From: Psychrobacter glaciei
GTDB lineage: Bacteria; Pseudomonadota; Gammaproteobacteria; Pseudomonadales; Moraxellaceae
Direction of reading: 5' to 3'
Assembly: GCF_014652895.1 (NCBI RefSeq)
Contig: NZ_BMZR01000005.1
Span: 95,733-159,732 of the forward strand
Length of the DNA: 64,000 nt
Part shown: positions 45,526-54,546 of the stretch, in pieces
Layout of the letters: the number at the start of each line of letters is the position of its first letter
Numbering within the stretch: position 1 is the first letter of the stretch
The notes under the pieces: model-generated
What the model was told of the DNA's origin: nothing
What the model saw: the letters and a program-made list of their open reading frames with translations, nothing else
Database searches by the model: none
Made by a program: the position numbers and the translations under genes

Positions 45526-45564
45526 CACTTTCAATAGCCACTTTCAATAGCCACTTTTAGCAGT
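45526..45564. repeat. 13-bp tandem repeat, about three units
   Basis: CACTTTCAATAGC occurs at 45526-45538 and 45539-45551, followed by the variant CACTTTTAGCAGT and a partial CACTTT. Confidence 0.75.
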
Positions 45565-45646
45565 CACTTTTTTTACTACGCAAATTTACCCATTGATTGA
45601 CGCAGACTGGTATCATGGGCGGGTTTGATTTTTAGACGCTGTATTT

Positions 45647-45814
45647 ATACCAATCTTATATAGTCAGTGAAAAGTAATATCGATACATCACGCACTGCTG
45701 ATATCAATTTTTCTTGCTTACTGTGCCTGTGCAGGCAGAGGCTACAAAAAATTGATATCAGCAGTATCGTCGCGTTTTTGGGGTATTTTGACTATATTTA
45801 TAAGACGATGGTAT
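45647..45814. mobile_element. Long imperfect inverted-repeat element between corC and lnt
   Basis: The core is an 18-bp perfect inverted repeat, CTGCTGATATCAATTTTT at 45695-45712 against 45747-45764, with a 34-base loop. Outside the core the arms continue imperfectly (ATACCA..TCTTATA..TATAGTCA on both sides), giving about 168 bp in all with no gene. The structure is MITE-like or could fold as a long RNA hairpin. Confidence 0.65.
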
Positions 45815-45934
45815 TTATAAGACAATACTATTGAAAAGATAGGGCGTTTATAACAATTGAGCCAGCTTTAGGTTAAATATCGACTGAATACTAAACATGT
45901 AACATTTTAGATAATATGGTTTTGGATAACTGCT

Positions 45935-47509
45935 ATGCGTCTGTCTACTGTTGATTTGCAAAAACGTCTGAACCCCGAAAAACCGAAGGGTTTGCCTATG
46001 GGGCTGGCTATATTGATTGCTTGGTTGGCAGGGGCAATCTTTATCTTTGCGCTTGCGCCTTATGGTATTTGGCCAGTAGCACTGGTATCGCCCGCTATTT
46101 TATACGCGCTATTGATGCCTGAGATGACAGGTCGCCGCGCCTTTATTATTGGTCAAGCGTACGGTACGGGATTGTGGTGTGTGGGTGCGTTTTGGCTGTA
46201 TACCTCTATCCATGTCTATGGTGCGACGCCCGCATGGCTGGCGCTGATTATGATTGCGTTGATGGGTCTGGGCATGGGCTTGTTCCACGGACTTTTGGCG
46301 TTGGTTTTTAATCGCATGGTCGGTAAGCAGCCCTTGGCTTTTGCGGCACTTTGGGTGTTGCAAGAGTGGATGAAAACGTGGTTATTTACCGGTTTTCCAT
46401 GGCTGTTCGTCGGCTATGCCTTTACCGAGCAGGATTGGCTGTCGTCATTAGCACCTGTCGCTGGCGTATTTGCTGTCTCTTTCGTCGCCATCCTGTTGGC
46501 TGCAAGTACCGTTGAACTCTTGCGTCGCCGTGGTGGTTATATGGTTGTGACTGCCGCATTACTTGTGGTGAGCGTCTCATTGTGGCTGATTAATCCGCAA
46601 TGGACGAAACCAAAGGGCACGCCTGATTTATCGGTATCGCTGATCCAAGGCAATATTCCGCAAGACCTAAAATGGCTGACCGAATATCAAGTAGAAACCT
46701 TAAAAATCTATGCAACCTTGACGCGTACCGAGTGGGGGCGTGACATTGTTTTATGGCCTGAGTCCTCGATTCCAATGTTTCAGACCGAAGCCGTTGGCTT
46801 TATCAACGAAATGGTCAAAATGGCCAAAGAGACTGATACCACATGGGTCACAGGAATCCCTTATAAGGATGAAGCGGCGTTTGATGCCAGTACAGATAAA
46901 TATCCACCCTTTTATAATAGCGTGGTTGCATTGGGTGCACAGGCAGAAGGATTGTATAAAAAGCAACGTCTCGTGCCATTCGGTGAATATATTCCATTTG
47001 AAGGCCTGCTCGATATCCTGCCTAACTTAGCTGGTAGCCAAGACATCATGAGCTATAGCCGTGGTAGTGATCAGCAGTCACCATTACGTGTACGTGGGCA
47101 TAATTTGGGTGCAGCCATCTGCTATGAAGTTGCCTATCCTGATACCACCCGTAAAAACGCGATTGGGACTGACTTTTTATTGACTATCTCAAACGATGCA
47201 TGGTTTGGCACGTCGGCAGGTCCACTGCAACATCTACAAATGGTACAAATGCGCGCGCTTGAAAACGGTCGCTGGTTTATGCGGGCGACCAACACTGGCG
47301 TGACGGCTATTATCGATCATAAAGGTCGTATCGTCGAGCGTGCACCGCAGTTTGAACGTACCGTATTACGCGGTGATGTTCAGGCACGGGTAGGTAACAC
47401 ACCCTTTATGCGCTTTGGTAATTATCCGATTTTGCTCATTATTGCGCTCTTGTTATTATTGAGCTATCTTGGCAAGCGTGAGACTCCTCGAGGCCGTTCG
47501 GTCAGCTAA
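45935..47509 (+). CDS. lnt: Apolipoprotein N-acyltransferase
   Basis: Lnt adds the third acyl chain to the N-terminal cysteine of lipoproteins after Lgt and LspA action. The 524-residue protein has about six membrane helices in the first ~220 residues and a periplasmic nitrilase-like domain. The catalytic triad is present: Glu276 in WPESSIP, Lys343 in YKKQRLVPFGEY and Cys396 in AICYEVAYP. A final membrane helix lies near residues 497-515. A GGAT site lies before the ATG. Lgt for the same pathway is at 4015-4899. Confidence 0.96.
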   Translation: MRLSTVDLQKRLNPEKPKGLPMGLAILIAWLAGAIFIFALAPYGIWPVALVSPAILYALLMPEMTGRRAFIIGQAYGTGLWCVGAFWLYTSIHVYGATPAWLALIMIALMGLGMGLFHGLLALVFNRMVGKQPLAFAALWVLQEWMKTWLFTGFPWLFVGYAFTEQDWLSSLAPVAGVFAVSFVAILLAASTVELLRRRGGYMVVTAALLVVSVSLWLINPQWTKPKGTPDLSVSLIQGNIPQDLKWLTEYQVETLKIYATLTRTEWGRDIVLWPESSIPMFQTEAVGFINEMVKMAKETDTTWVTGIPYKDEAAFDASTDKYPPFYNSVVALGAQAEGLYKKQRLVPFGEYIPFEGLLDILPNLAGSQDIMSYSRGSDQQSPLRVRGHNLGAAICYEVAYPDTTRKNAIGTDFLLTISNDAWFGTSAGPLQHLQMVQMRALENGRWFMRATNTGVTAIIDHKGRIVERAPQFERTVLRGDVQARVGNTPFMRFGNYPILLIIALLLLLSYLGKRETPRGRSVS

Positions 47510-47647
47510 TTAATTAGAATGATACATGCTAAGTTTCGCAATTTTTCGATAATAAACCCTTTAAATAGTTAAGGGTTTTAACAAATGGGCATAAATTGCG
47601 ATATAATAGCCAAATATTTCAAATATTCTGTGCAAGGTGGATAAGGT

Positions 47648-48085
47648 ATGTCAGAAGATATCGTCAACAACAATCCAAAAAAAGAGCTGTTGTATGCTTT
47701 AGGCGGCGTTGGCTTATTTTTAGCGATTGTATTACTCATTGGTGTCTCAGCATTCTTGCGTCCAGCAGGAGAGCATATTACGGCTGACACGACAGAAAGC
47801 TCAGCCGCTGCTAATGAAGCAGAAACTGTGGCTGCTGAAGATGCCGCGCCAGCTAAGGCAGACGCCGCAACCGCAGAAGAAGCGACCGCACCTGCTGCTG
47901 CAGATACAACCGTAACACCAGCGACAGATGCGGATAGTGCGGTCGTCACTGCGGAAGCAGGTACAGCGACCGCCTCTGGCACAGTAAGTCAAGCGGCAGT
48001 TGCTGATGCTGATTTGACAGCTGAACAAGCAGATGGTGATCTAGATGCGGGCAATGCCGCTGATAATACGACAGCAGTACAGTAG
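47648..48085 (+). CDS. Single-pass membrane protein with Ala/Thr/Glu-rich tail
   Basis: This 145-residue protein has a short cytoplasmic N terminus, one membrane helix (LLYALGGVGLFLAIVLLIGV, residues ~14-33) and then ~110 residues of low-complexity Ala, Thr, Glu and Asp. The composition resembles the acidic lipoprotein at 20652. I know no family for it and it is probably disordered outside the membrane. An AAGG site precedes the ATG. It follows lnt after 138 bases, has no obvious terminator before it and is closed by a strong terminator. Confidence 0.7.
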   Translation: MSEDIVNNNPKKELLYALGGVGLFLAIVLLIGVSAFLRPAGEHITADTTESSAAANEAETVAAEDAAPAKADAATAEEATAPAAADTTVTPATDADSAVVTAEAGTATASGTVSQAAVADADLTAEQADGDLDAGNAADNTTAVQ

Positions 48086-48204
48086 TCTGTAATATGGTCG
48101 TTTAAATAGCCAAATAGTGACACTCTGCGCTAAAATGAGTGGCATTATGGCGTCTTTATCAGCAGTGATATCAATAGGATAGTACTGCTGTCTAGACTCA
48201 AAAG

Positions 48205-48241
48205 AAAAACTCGTTCTCATCTGATGAGAACGAGTTTTTTT
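48205..48241 (+). terminator. Terminator after the Ala-rich membrane protein gene
   Basis: The long perfect stem AAAAACTCGTTCTCA/TGAGAACGAGTTTTT is followed by T. Confidence 0.92.
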
Positions 48242-48278
48242 ATGGGTATTTGTGTAATTTATAGCCAACTTTTTCTTT

Positions 48279-48318
48279 ACTTGGCCATAACCAAGTGAAA
48301 CAATATTCCGCCTATAAT
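48279..48318 (+). promoter_or_regulatory. Promoter and possible operator of the peptide transporter gene
   Basis: TATAAT at 48313-48318 is a consensus -10. An inverted repeat ACTTGG/CCAAGT with a 6-base spacer (48279-48296) covers the place where the -35 would lie, so a repressor or activator could act here. No regulator is identified. Confidence 0.4.
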
Positions 48319-48382
48319 GACCGTTCATCTAAGTAATTGGGGGTTTGGTCATTACTAATATTATCTTTAAAGGAATAAAGTT

Positions 48383-49951
48383 ATGGGCATAGAAACACAA
48401 TCAGGGGCTAGCGCGGCTGAATTGGAAGCGCTAGATAACGGCTTTATGGGGCATCCCAAGCCATTACGCTCGCTATTTTTTACGGAAATGTGGGAACGTT
48501 TTTCTTATTATAGTATCCGTCCTTTATTAGTCCTGTTCATGGTAGCTACGGTAGGCAGTGGTGGCTTTGGTTTTGATGAGGTCACTGCATCTGCTATCTA
48601 TGGTATTTTTGCTGGTTCATTGTACTTAGCGGCAGTGCCGGGCGGTTGGCTAGCAGATAACTGGTTGGGGCAAGAGCGCGCTCTTTGGTGGGGCAGTATT
48701 ATTATTGCGCTTGGTCATTTATGCATTGCGCTCTCTGCGTTATTTGGCATGACGCTGTTTTTTGTCGGTCTGATGTGCATTGTGTTGGGTTCAGGGTTAT
48801 TTAAGACCTGTATTTCAGTGATGGTTGGCGCTCTATATACCAAGGGTGATGTACGCCGTGATGGTGGCTTTACCTTGTTCTATATGGGCATCAATATTGG
48901 TGCGCTACTAGCGGCACTGATTGTCGGAATCTTTAAAGAAAAAGGCATGTGGCATGTGGGCTTTGGTGTCGGTGGTCTTGGGATGCTGGTGTCGTTACTC
49001 ATCTACCGCTTTGCGGCGCAAAAAAATCTAACACGCTACGCAAAGGCTAAAGGCATCAGTGCTGAATGGGAAAATGCCAACGGTCGTTATAAAAATATCG
49101 GTCGCTGGGTTGCAGGGTTTTTAGCATTGTTGGTTGCGGTTATTGTTTTGGTGTCTACGGGTATTATGCCGTTCAATCCTGAGATGGTCGCGCAGTACAT
49201 GACTTATATCATTGCAGCCGTGGTGATACTGTACTTTGCTATTATGTTTATCTCACCGCGTTTAGATAAGACGGATAAGTTACGTTTATTGATCTGCTTT
49301 ATCTTGATTATTGGTTCAACGTTATTTTGGTCAAGTTTTGAGCAGCAGCCAACGTCTTTTAACTTATTTGCTGATCGCTATACTGACCTTAATGTCTTAG
49401 GATTTGAGGTGCCAAGTATTTGGTTCCAGTCATTGAACCCTTTGTTTATTCTTATCTTAGCGCCAATCGTCAGTATTATCTGGGTTAAGCTGGCTAACCG
49501 AGGTCTTGAGCCGAGCAGTATGGCTAAGTTTGCACTTGGTATGTTACTTGCGGCAGCAGGTTTTTCATTGATGATTTTTGCCTCTAAGAGCATTTTAGCG
49601 CCTGGTGCTGGCTTAGCGTCGCCACTATGGCTGGTGGGTAGTTTATTACTATTAACATTGGGTGAGTTGGCACTAAGCCCAGTTGGTTTGTCTGCAATGA
49701 CCAAACTGGCGCCAGAGGGCATGCAAGGCCAAATGATGGGACTTTTCTTTGCCTCTATCGCCATGGGTAACTTGGTTGCCGCTTTCTTTGGTGGTCATGT
49801 ATCTGCTGATAAAATTGAAGGGTTACCGGGTTTGTTTACCACCATGACCATCTTTTTGGTGGCTACCGCTGTATTATTATTGGTATTAGCAAAACCTATC
49901 AATAAAATGCTTAAAGATAGCGAGCGTGAAAAACAACTGGCCAAATCATAA
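48383..49951 (+). CDS. POT-family proton-dependent oligopeptide transporter
   Basis: This 522-residue inner-membrane symporter of the PTR2/POT branch of the MFS imports di- and tripeptides. Diagnostic segments are MWERFSYYSIRPLL near residue 36 (ExxERFxYY), GGWLADNWLGQERAL (signature 1) and TLFYMGINIGALLA (signature 2). There are 12-14 predicted helices. AAAGGA precedes the ATG. An Xaa-Pro aminopeptidase is encoded next on the same strand, so peptide uptake and breakdown may act together. Confidence 0.93.
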   Translation: MGIETQSGASAAELEALDNGFMGHPKPLRSLFFTEMWERFSYYSIRPLLVLFMVATVGSGGFGFDEVTASAIYGIFAGSLYLAAVPGGWLADNWLGQERALWWGSIIIALGHLCIALSALFGMTLFFVGLMCIVLGSGLFKTCISVMVGALYTKGDVRRDGGFTLFYMGINIGALLAALIVGIFKEKGMWHVGFGVGGLGMLVSLLIYRFAAQKNLTRYAKAKGISAEWENANGRYKNIGRWVAGFLALLVAVIVLVSTGIMPFNPEMVAQYMTYIIAAVVILYFAIMFISPRLDKTDKLRLLICFILIIGSTLFWSSFEQQPTSFNLFADRYTDLNVLGFEVPSIWFQSLNPLFILILAPIVSIIWVKLANRGLEPSSMAKFALGMLLAAAGFSLMIFASKSILAPGAGLASPLWLVGSLLLLTLGELALSPVGLSAMTKLAPEGMQGQMMGLFFASIAMGNLVAAFFGGHVSADKIEGLPGLFTTMTIFLVATAVLLLVLAKPINKMLKDSEREKQLAKS

Positions 49952-50192
49952 AATAAGCTGATGTACATTTGTGAATAACAACAGCACAAGTGACGTATGA
50001 CAAGACGTGTTACCATTATCGGTAGCACGTTTTTATTATTCTATTAAACCAGTTGTTTCTATATTTAACTGACATATGAAACTATTTTAACCACCCAATA
50101 AGACGGCTATCCATAGTCGCCTCACAGTAGTGTTTTTTTTAACTCTAATTTCTCCAAAATCAATTGCTCTACCTCTAATAAGGACACATCCA

Positions 50193-52010
50193 ATGAATAA
50201 ACAAACCATTCATGACCGTATTGACAGCTTACGTAAAAGCCTAGCGACGCAGGATCTCACTGCGATTATCGTCCCCTCTGCTGACCCGCATTTATCTGAA
50301 TATTTACCAGAATACTGGCAATCACGTTTATGGCTATCAGGATTTACCGGTTCGGTCGGTACGCTCGTTGTGACTGCTGATTTCGCCGGATTATGGACGG
50401 ATAGTCGCTATTGGGTACACGCCGCCGATCAGTTAGAAGGCACGGGTATTACTTTAGAAAAGCTTGCTCCAGGTCAGCCAAATCATATCGATTGGCTAGC
50501 AGATCATTTACAAGAAGGCGATAGTGTCGCCGTCGATGGCAATGTGCTGTCTATCGCGGAGCAAGATCGACTGCTAAATGCATTTGATGTCAATGACATT
50601 ACTTTGATCACTGAGCGTGACGTGTTGACAGAAATCTGGTCAGATCGTCCAGCGCTACCCGCTGCCAAGCTATATGCTCACGATGAACAGTTTCTTGCTC
50701 AGTCTGCCACCTCAAAACTTGCTGCCGTGCGTGCAGGTATGACAGAGGCAGGAGCGACGCATCATTTGCTCTCAAGTTTAGATGACATCGCTTGGTTGAC
50801 CAACTTACGTGGTGCGGATGTTGACTATAACCCTGTGTTTTTGTCACATATGCTTATTAGTGAAAACGACGCGACATTGTTTGTCGATAACAATAAAGTC
50901 AGCGCTGATATCGCAACAGCTCTAAAGGACAGCAGCATTACAATTGCTGATTATGATGCGGTACAAGAGGCATTGAGTACGCTTACGCCAGAAGATTTAT
51001 TGTTATTAGATCCAAGTAAGGTTGCAGTCGGCACGCTATCGAAGATGGCAGACGATGTTGGCTTTATTGAGCAAATGGCGCCAAGTACATTACTCAAATC
51101 TGTTAAAGCTGATGCTGATATCGATCATGTGCGTGAAGCCATGCGTCAAGATGGTGCTGCCTTAGCTGAGTTTTTTGCGACATTTGAGCAGCGCCTAGCA
51201 AACGGTGAGCGTTTAAGTGAGTTAGATGTTGATAGCATGCTAATCGATGTACGTAGTCAGCAGCCACACTATGTATCACCAAGCTTTCCAACGATTGCAG
51301 GTTTTAATGAAAACGGTGCGTTGCCACATTACCGTGCAACTCCTGAGAAGTTCAGCTACCTTGATGTGGCCGAGGGCGAGGGTGGGCTACTACTGATTGA
51401 CTCAGGCGCGCAATATCAGAATGGCACGACTGATATCACTCGTGTGGTCGGTATCGGACAAGTAAGCTCTGAGCATAAAAGTGACTTTACCACCGTGCTC
51501 AAAGCCCATATTGCATTGGCAAAAGCGCATTTTCCTGACGGTATTGCCTCACCATTAATTGATGCCATTTGCCGTGCGCCATTATGGCAAGCACAGATGG
51601 ACTATGGTCATGGTACCGGTCATGGGGTTGGTTACTTCTTAAACGTCCATGAAGGCCCACAAGTCATTGCCTATAGTGCGAGTACGCCAAAAGAGCGTGC
51701 GATGAAAGAAGGTATGATCTCAAGTAATGAGCCAGGTCTATACCGTGAAGGTAAATGGGGCATTCGCATAGAAAACCTAATGGTTAATACACGTGTGGCA
51801 AGCCCTACCGAGACAGAGTTTGGTAAATTCTTAAACTTTGAGACTGTTACTTACTGCCCGATTGATACCCGTTTGATTGAGTCTTCATTGTTGAATCAAG
51901 TAGAGATTGATTGGTTGAACGACTATCACAGCCAAGTTTATGCGGAGCTAAAAGACCGTGTCGACGGCGCAGCACTTGAGTGGCTAACTGAGCGTACTCA
52001 GGCTATCTAA
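50193..52010 (+). CDS. Xaa-Pro aminopeptidase (M24B family)
   Basis: This 605-residue metallopeptidase has three parts: two creatinase-like N-terminal domains and a C-terminal pita-bread domain plus the M24_C extension. The metal ligands are visible: Asp residues in LLIDSGAQYQNGTTDITR, His in GHGTGHGVGYFLNVHEGP and Glu residues in ISSNEPGLYREGKWGIRIEN. It removes N-terminal residues before proline. The length matches the eukaryotic-like long form (about 600 aa) rather than E. coli PepP (440). The start at 50193 is supported by AAGGAC nine bases upstream. Confidence 0.93.
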   Translation: MNKQTIHDRIDSLRKSLATQDLTAIIVPSADPHLSEYLPEYWQSRLWLSGFTGSVGTLVVTADFAGLWTDSRYWVHAADQLEGTGITLEKLAPGQPNHIDWLADHLQEGDSVAVDGNVLSIAEQDRLLNAFDVNDITLITERDVLTEIWSDRPALPAAKLYAHDEQFLAQSATSKLAAVRAGMTEAGATHHLLSSLDDIAWLTNLRGADVDYNPVFLSHMLISENDATLFVDNNKVSADIATALKDSSITIADYDAVQEALSTLTPEDLLLLDPSKVAVGTLSKMADDVGFIEQMAPSTLLKSVKADADIDHVREAMRQDGAALAEFFATFEQRLANGERLSELDVDSMLIDVRSQQPHYVSPSFPTIAGFNENGALPHYRATPEKFSYLDVAEGEGGLLLIDSGAQYQNGTTDITRVVGIGQVSSEHKSDFTTVLKAHIALAKAHFPDGIASPLIDAICRAPLWQAQMDYGHGTGHGVGYFLNVHEGPQVIAYSASTPKERAMKEGMISSNEPGLYREGKWGIRIENLMVNTRVASPTETEFGKFLNFETVTYCPIDTRLIESSLLNQVEIDWLNDYHSQVYAELKDRVDGAALEWLTERTQAI

Positions 52011-52040
52011 AGTAAAAGCCTATATCTGCGCATTTAAAAT

Positions 52041-52075
52041 AAAAAAATCCCAGTAAATTTTACGGGGATTTTTTT
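52041..52075 (+). terminator. Terminator after the aminopeptidase gene
   Basis: An A tract, the stem AATCCC.GTAAA/TTTAC.GGGGATT with a small mismatch and a T tract form a hairpin. It may also serve the convergent gene. Confidence 0.8.
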
Positions 52076-52098
52076 CTAAACAGCAGCATTTAGTTTTC

Positions 52099-52959
52099 TT
52101 ATGACTTTTTACTAATCTCTAATTTATCCTGCTCACTTAAATGCTGAGTGACCTCTGCACGTAGCCAAGATTTTAGGTTTTCAGACATGAGCATCATCTG
52201 ATCGCTTAGGTAGTCATCAATCTGCATTTCCAACTCGCGGATTAACTCTTGATGCGTTGCACTCAATTTTGCATCTTTTAATGCCAGCTTGATGGCAGTA
52301 CTGGCTGTATCATTAATGGCTTTAATAGCGTTATCATTTTTAACGCTGCTATTATTATTGACTGTATTATCTTCAGCAGTGTTTGCATGCTCGTTGATGG
52401 TTTTATGGTTCGCCGTAGGATTTTCAGTAGCCACACTTTGGGTATTATTTTTTTCAGAGTTATCAGTGGCACTACTATTAACGTTTGCTTTGTCCGCAAT
52501 ATTTGTCTCGATCGCTGCTACTGACTTGTCATCATTGCGCTTATCAGCAGCTAGTATTGCATTCTTTTCTTGTTCTTTTTGCGCGGCTTCTGCTTCTTCG
52601 CGCAGTTTAGCCTCTTCTTTTAATTTAGCTTCTTCTTGGAGTTTGGCATCCGCTGCTGCTTTTATTTTTTGTTCTTCTTCGAGACGTTCTTTTTCAGCAG
52701 TGGCGCGTGCTTGTTCTTGTTTTTCCGTGATCGCTTTGGCAATGGCTTGCTCAGCTTCGTGGTTTTCATAGAGCTCATCGATATGAGCATCTAAATCATG
52801 GGTTTGAAATTCAAAGCTCTCAAAGGGTGTATCGCTTTGCAGTAAAGTGGTGATATCTTTTAGTTCTTGGGTGATTGCTGCGCGTATAGGCTCAGGCGCA
52901 CACGTCCAGCGTTGATAAAACTGATGGGAAAATGAGTAGCTTGACATGGTATCTTCCAT
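52099..52959 (-). CDS. Coiled-coil protein of unknown function
   Basis: The 286-residue protein has an N-terminal ~70-residue part (SHQFYQRWTCAPEPIRAAITQEL) and a highly charged Glu/Lys/Ala coiled coil at ~65-130. The coil has EEAKLKEEAKLREEAE-type 6-8 residue repeats. An Asn/Ala/Thr-rich low-complexity linker (130-220) follows, and then a C-terminal helical segment (ELEMQIDDYLSDQMMLMSENLKSWLRAEV). I recognise no family. A second ATG at 52947 has GGAAG upstream and may be the true start. The layout suggests a scaffold or a protein linking two short binding modules (inference). Confidence 0.7.
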   Translation of the reverse strand: MEDTMSSYSFSHQFYQRWTCAPEPIRAAITQELKDITTLLQSDTPFESFEFQTHDLDAHIDELYENHEAEQAIAKAITEKQEQARATAEKERLEEEQKIKAAADAKLQEEAKLKEEAKLREEAEAAQKEQEKNAILAADKRNDDKSVAAIETNIADKANVNSSATDNSEKNNTQSVATENPTANHKTINEHANTAEDNTVNNNSSVKNDNAIKAINDTASTAIKLALKDAKLSATHQELIRELEMQIDDYLSDQMMLMSENLKSWLRAEVTQHLSEQDKLEISKKS

Positions 52960-53075
52960 AAATGTTCCAAAAATTACCCCTTATCATACGCAAGTACGAT
53001 AAGGGGCTGCAAGTGGACAAACGTAGCAAATCTGACACCAAGGTTACAACAACGCGTGTTGTATGCTTTTATGCT

Positions 53076-54452
53076 CTAGTCATTGCTAGGCCAACGTGCA
53101 AAGACTAACGAGCCATTGGTGCCACCAAAGCCAAAGCTATTTGAGACAGCGTACTGTAGATTTTCGACTTTGCGAGATTGATTGGCGACATAGTCGAGGT
53201 TACAGTTGTCTTCCACATTATCCAAGTTGATGGTTGGTGGTACATGTTGATGCTGTAGGGAAAGCACTGTAAATATGGCTTCAACACCGCCTGCTGCACC
53301 TAGCAAGTGACCAGTCATTGACTTGGTCGAGCTGACTAGAATACTGTCTTTCACTGGAGCAAATACGGTTTCAATGGCGATTGATTCAGCGACATCACCA
53401 GCAGGCGTGCTGGTACCATGAGCATTAACATAACCAACACTCGATGGCTCAATACCAGCATCGTGCAAGGCATTTCTCATTGCGCGTGCAGCACCATTGC
53501 CATCTTCTGGTGGTGCAGTAATGTGACCTGCATCATCACTCATACCGAAACCGACCAATTCAGCCAGTATGGTCGCGCCGCGTGCTTTGGCATGAGCCAA
53601 GCTTTCGAGCACGACCATACCAGAGCCATCACCGAGTACAAAACCATCGCGGGCTTTATCAAATGGACGCGAGGCTTTGGTTGGTTCATCATTGCGGGTC
53701 GAGAGTGCATGCATGGCACCAAACCCTGATATACCCAGTGGGCTTGAGCCTTTTTCACTACCACCGGCCAGCATTACATCGGCATCACCATAAGCAATCA
53801 GGCGTGCTGCAAGTCCGATCGCGTGAGTGGCTGTTGTACAGGCAGTCGATGTTGCGAGGTTGGGGCCTTTTAAGGTGTGCTTAATCGCCACCAATCCAGC
53901 CGCCATATTTATAATAGAGCCTGGAATAATAAAGGGTGAGACTTTCAGCGCGCCTTTTTCACGCAGGGTATCGCGGCTGTTTTCAATGGTTTGAATACCG
54001 CCAATCCCTGAGCCTAAAATAATACCAAAACGCTCTTGGTCAACACCTTGTACAGGCGCATCAGCCGCGCTTATTTGGTCGATAAAGCCCGCGTTCTGTA
54101 GTGCCATGCTAGAGGCGGCGATACCATAATGAATAAATTCATCATAGCGACGTGCGTCTTTGGCATTCATATATTGCTTGGCATCAAAGTCTTTGACCAC
54201 ACCCGCGATTTTCGCACGATATTCGGTAGCATCAAAATGGGTAATCGGTGCGATACCACTCTCGCCATTGAGCAGTTTCTTCCACGAGCTATCAACGTCT
54301 AGACCCAGTGGTGTAATGGCACCCATGCCAGTGATCACCACGCGCAACTCATCAGAGCGCTCGTAGTGAGGTGGTTTATGGCGCGGTTTGTGCGCCGAGG
54401 TTGCGCTAACCTGATCGGCTTGTGAGGTGGTTGAATTGCTGTGTTGGCTCAT
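53076..54452 (-). CDS. fabF: Beta-ketoacyl-ACP synthase II
   Basis: FabF condenses malonyl-ACP with acyl-ACP in fatty acid elongation, including temperature-dependent unsaturated chains. The 458-residue protein shows the thiolase fold with the catalytic Cys in STACTTATHAIG, two His in NAHGTSTPAGD and STKSMTGHLLGAAG, and SNSFGFGGTNGS at the end. An unusual ~36-residue hydrophilic Ser/Gln/His/Lys-rich N-terminal extension precedes VVITGMGAITPLG. No other fab genes are near; acpP and fabG must lie elsewhere. It follows anmK in the same direction after 94 bases. Confidence 0.92.
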   Translation of the reverse strand: MSQHSNSTTSQADQVSATSAHKPRHKPPHYERSDELRVVITGMGAITPLGLDVDSSWKKLLNGESGIAPITHFDATEYRAKIAGVVKDFDAKQYMNAKDARRYDEFIHYGIAASSMALQNAGFIDQISAADAPVQGVDQERFGIILGSGIGGIQTIENSRDTLREKGALKVSPFIIPGSIINMAAGLVAIKHTLKGPNLATSTACTTATHAIGLAARLIAYGDADVMLAGGSEKGSSPLGISGFGAMHALSTRNDEPTKASRPFDKARDGFVLGDGSGMVVLESLAHAKARGATILAELVGFGMSDDAGHITAPPEDGNGAARAMRNALHDAGIEPSSVGYVNAHGTSTPAGDVAESIAIETVFAPVKDSILVSSTKSMTGHLLGAAGGVEAIFTVLSLQHQHVPPTINLDNVEDNCNLDYVANQSRKVENLQYAVSNSFGFGGTNGSLVFARWPSND

Positions 54453-54546
54453 GCGATATATCCTGTACTTACGGTCCTAAGAGGATGTTATTTCGGAAGT
54501 CATTATAAAACACATAGGTGCACGTATGTAAACTAAAATTAATGGA

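Larger units (their letters stand above)
45421..45934. other. Intergenic region between corC and lnt
   Basis: This 514-bp spacer contains the corC terminator, a 13-bp tandem repeat (45526-45564) and a ~168-bp inverted-repeat element (45647-45814). It is unusually long for this normally tight gene pair, probably through insertion. Confidence 0.65.

Noticed and set aside
52289..52771. 160-codon frame antisense to the coiled-coil gene
   Set aside because: Its Ser/Ala/Leu/Phe-rich composition is the mirror of the Glu/Lys/Ala coiled coil, so it is an artefact of codon bias.
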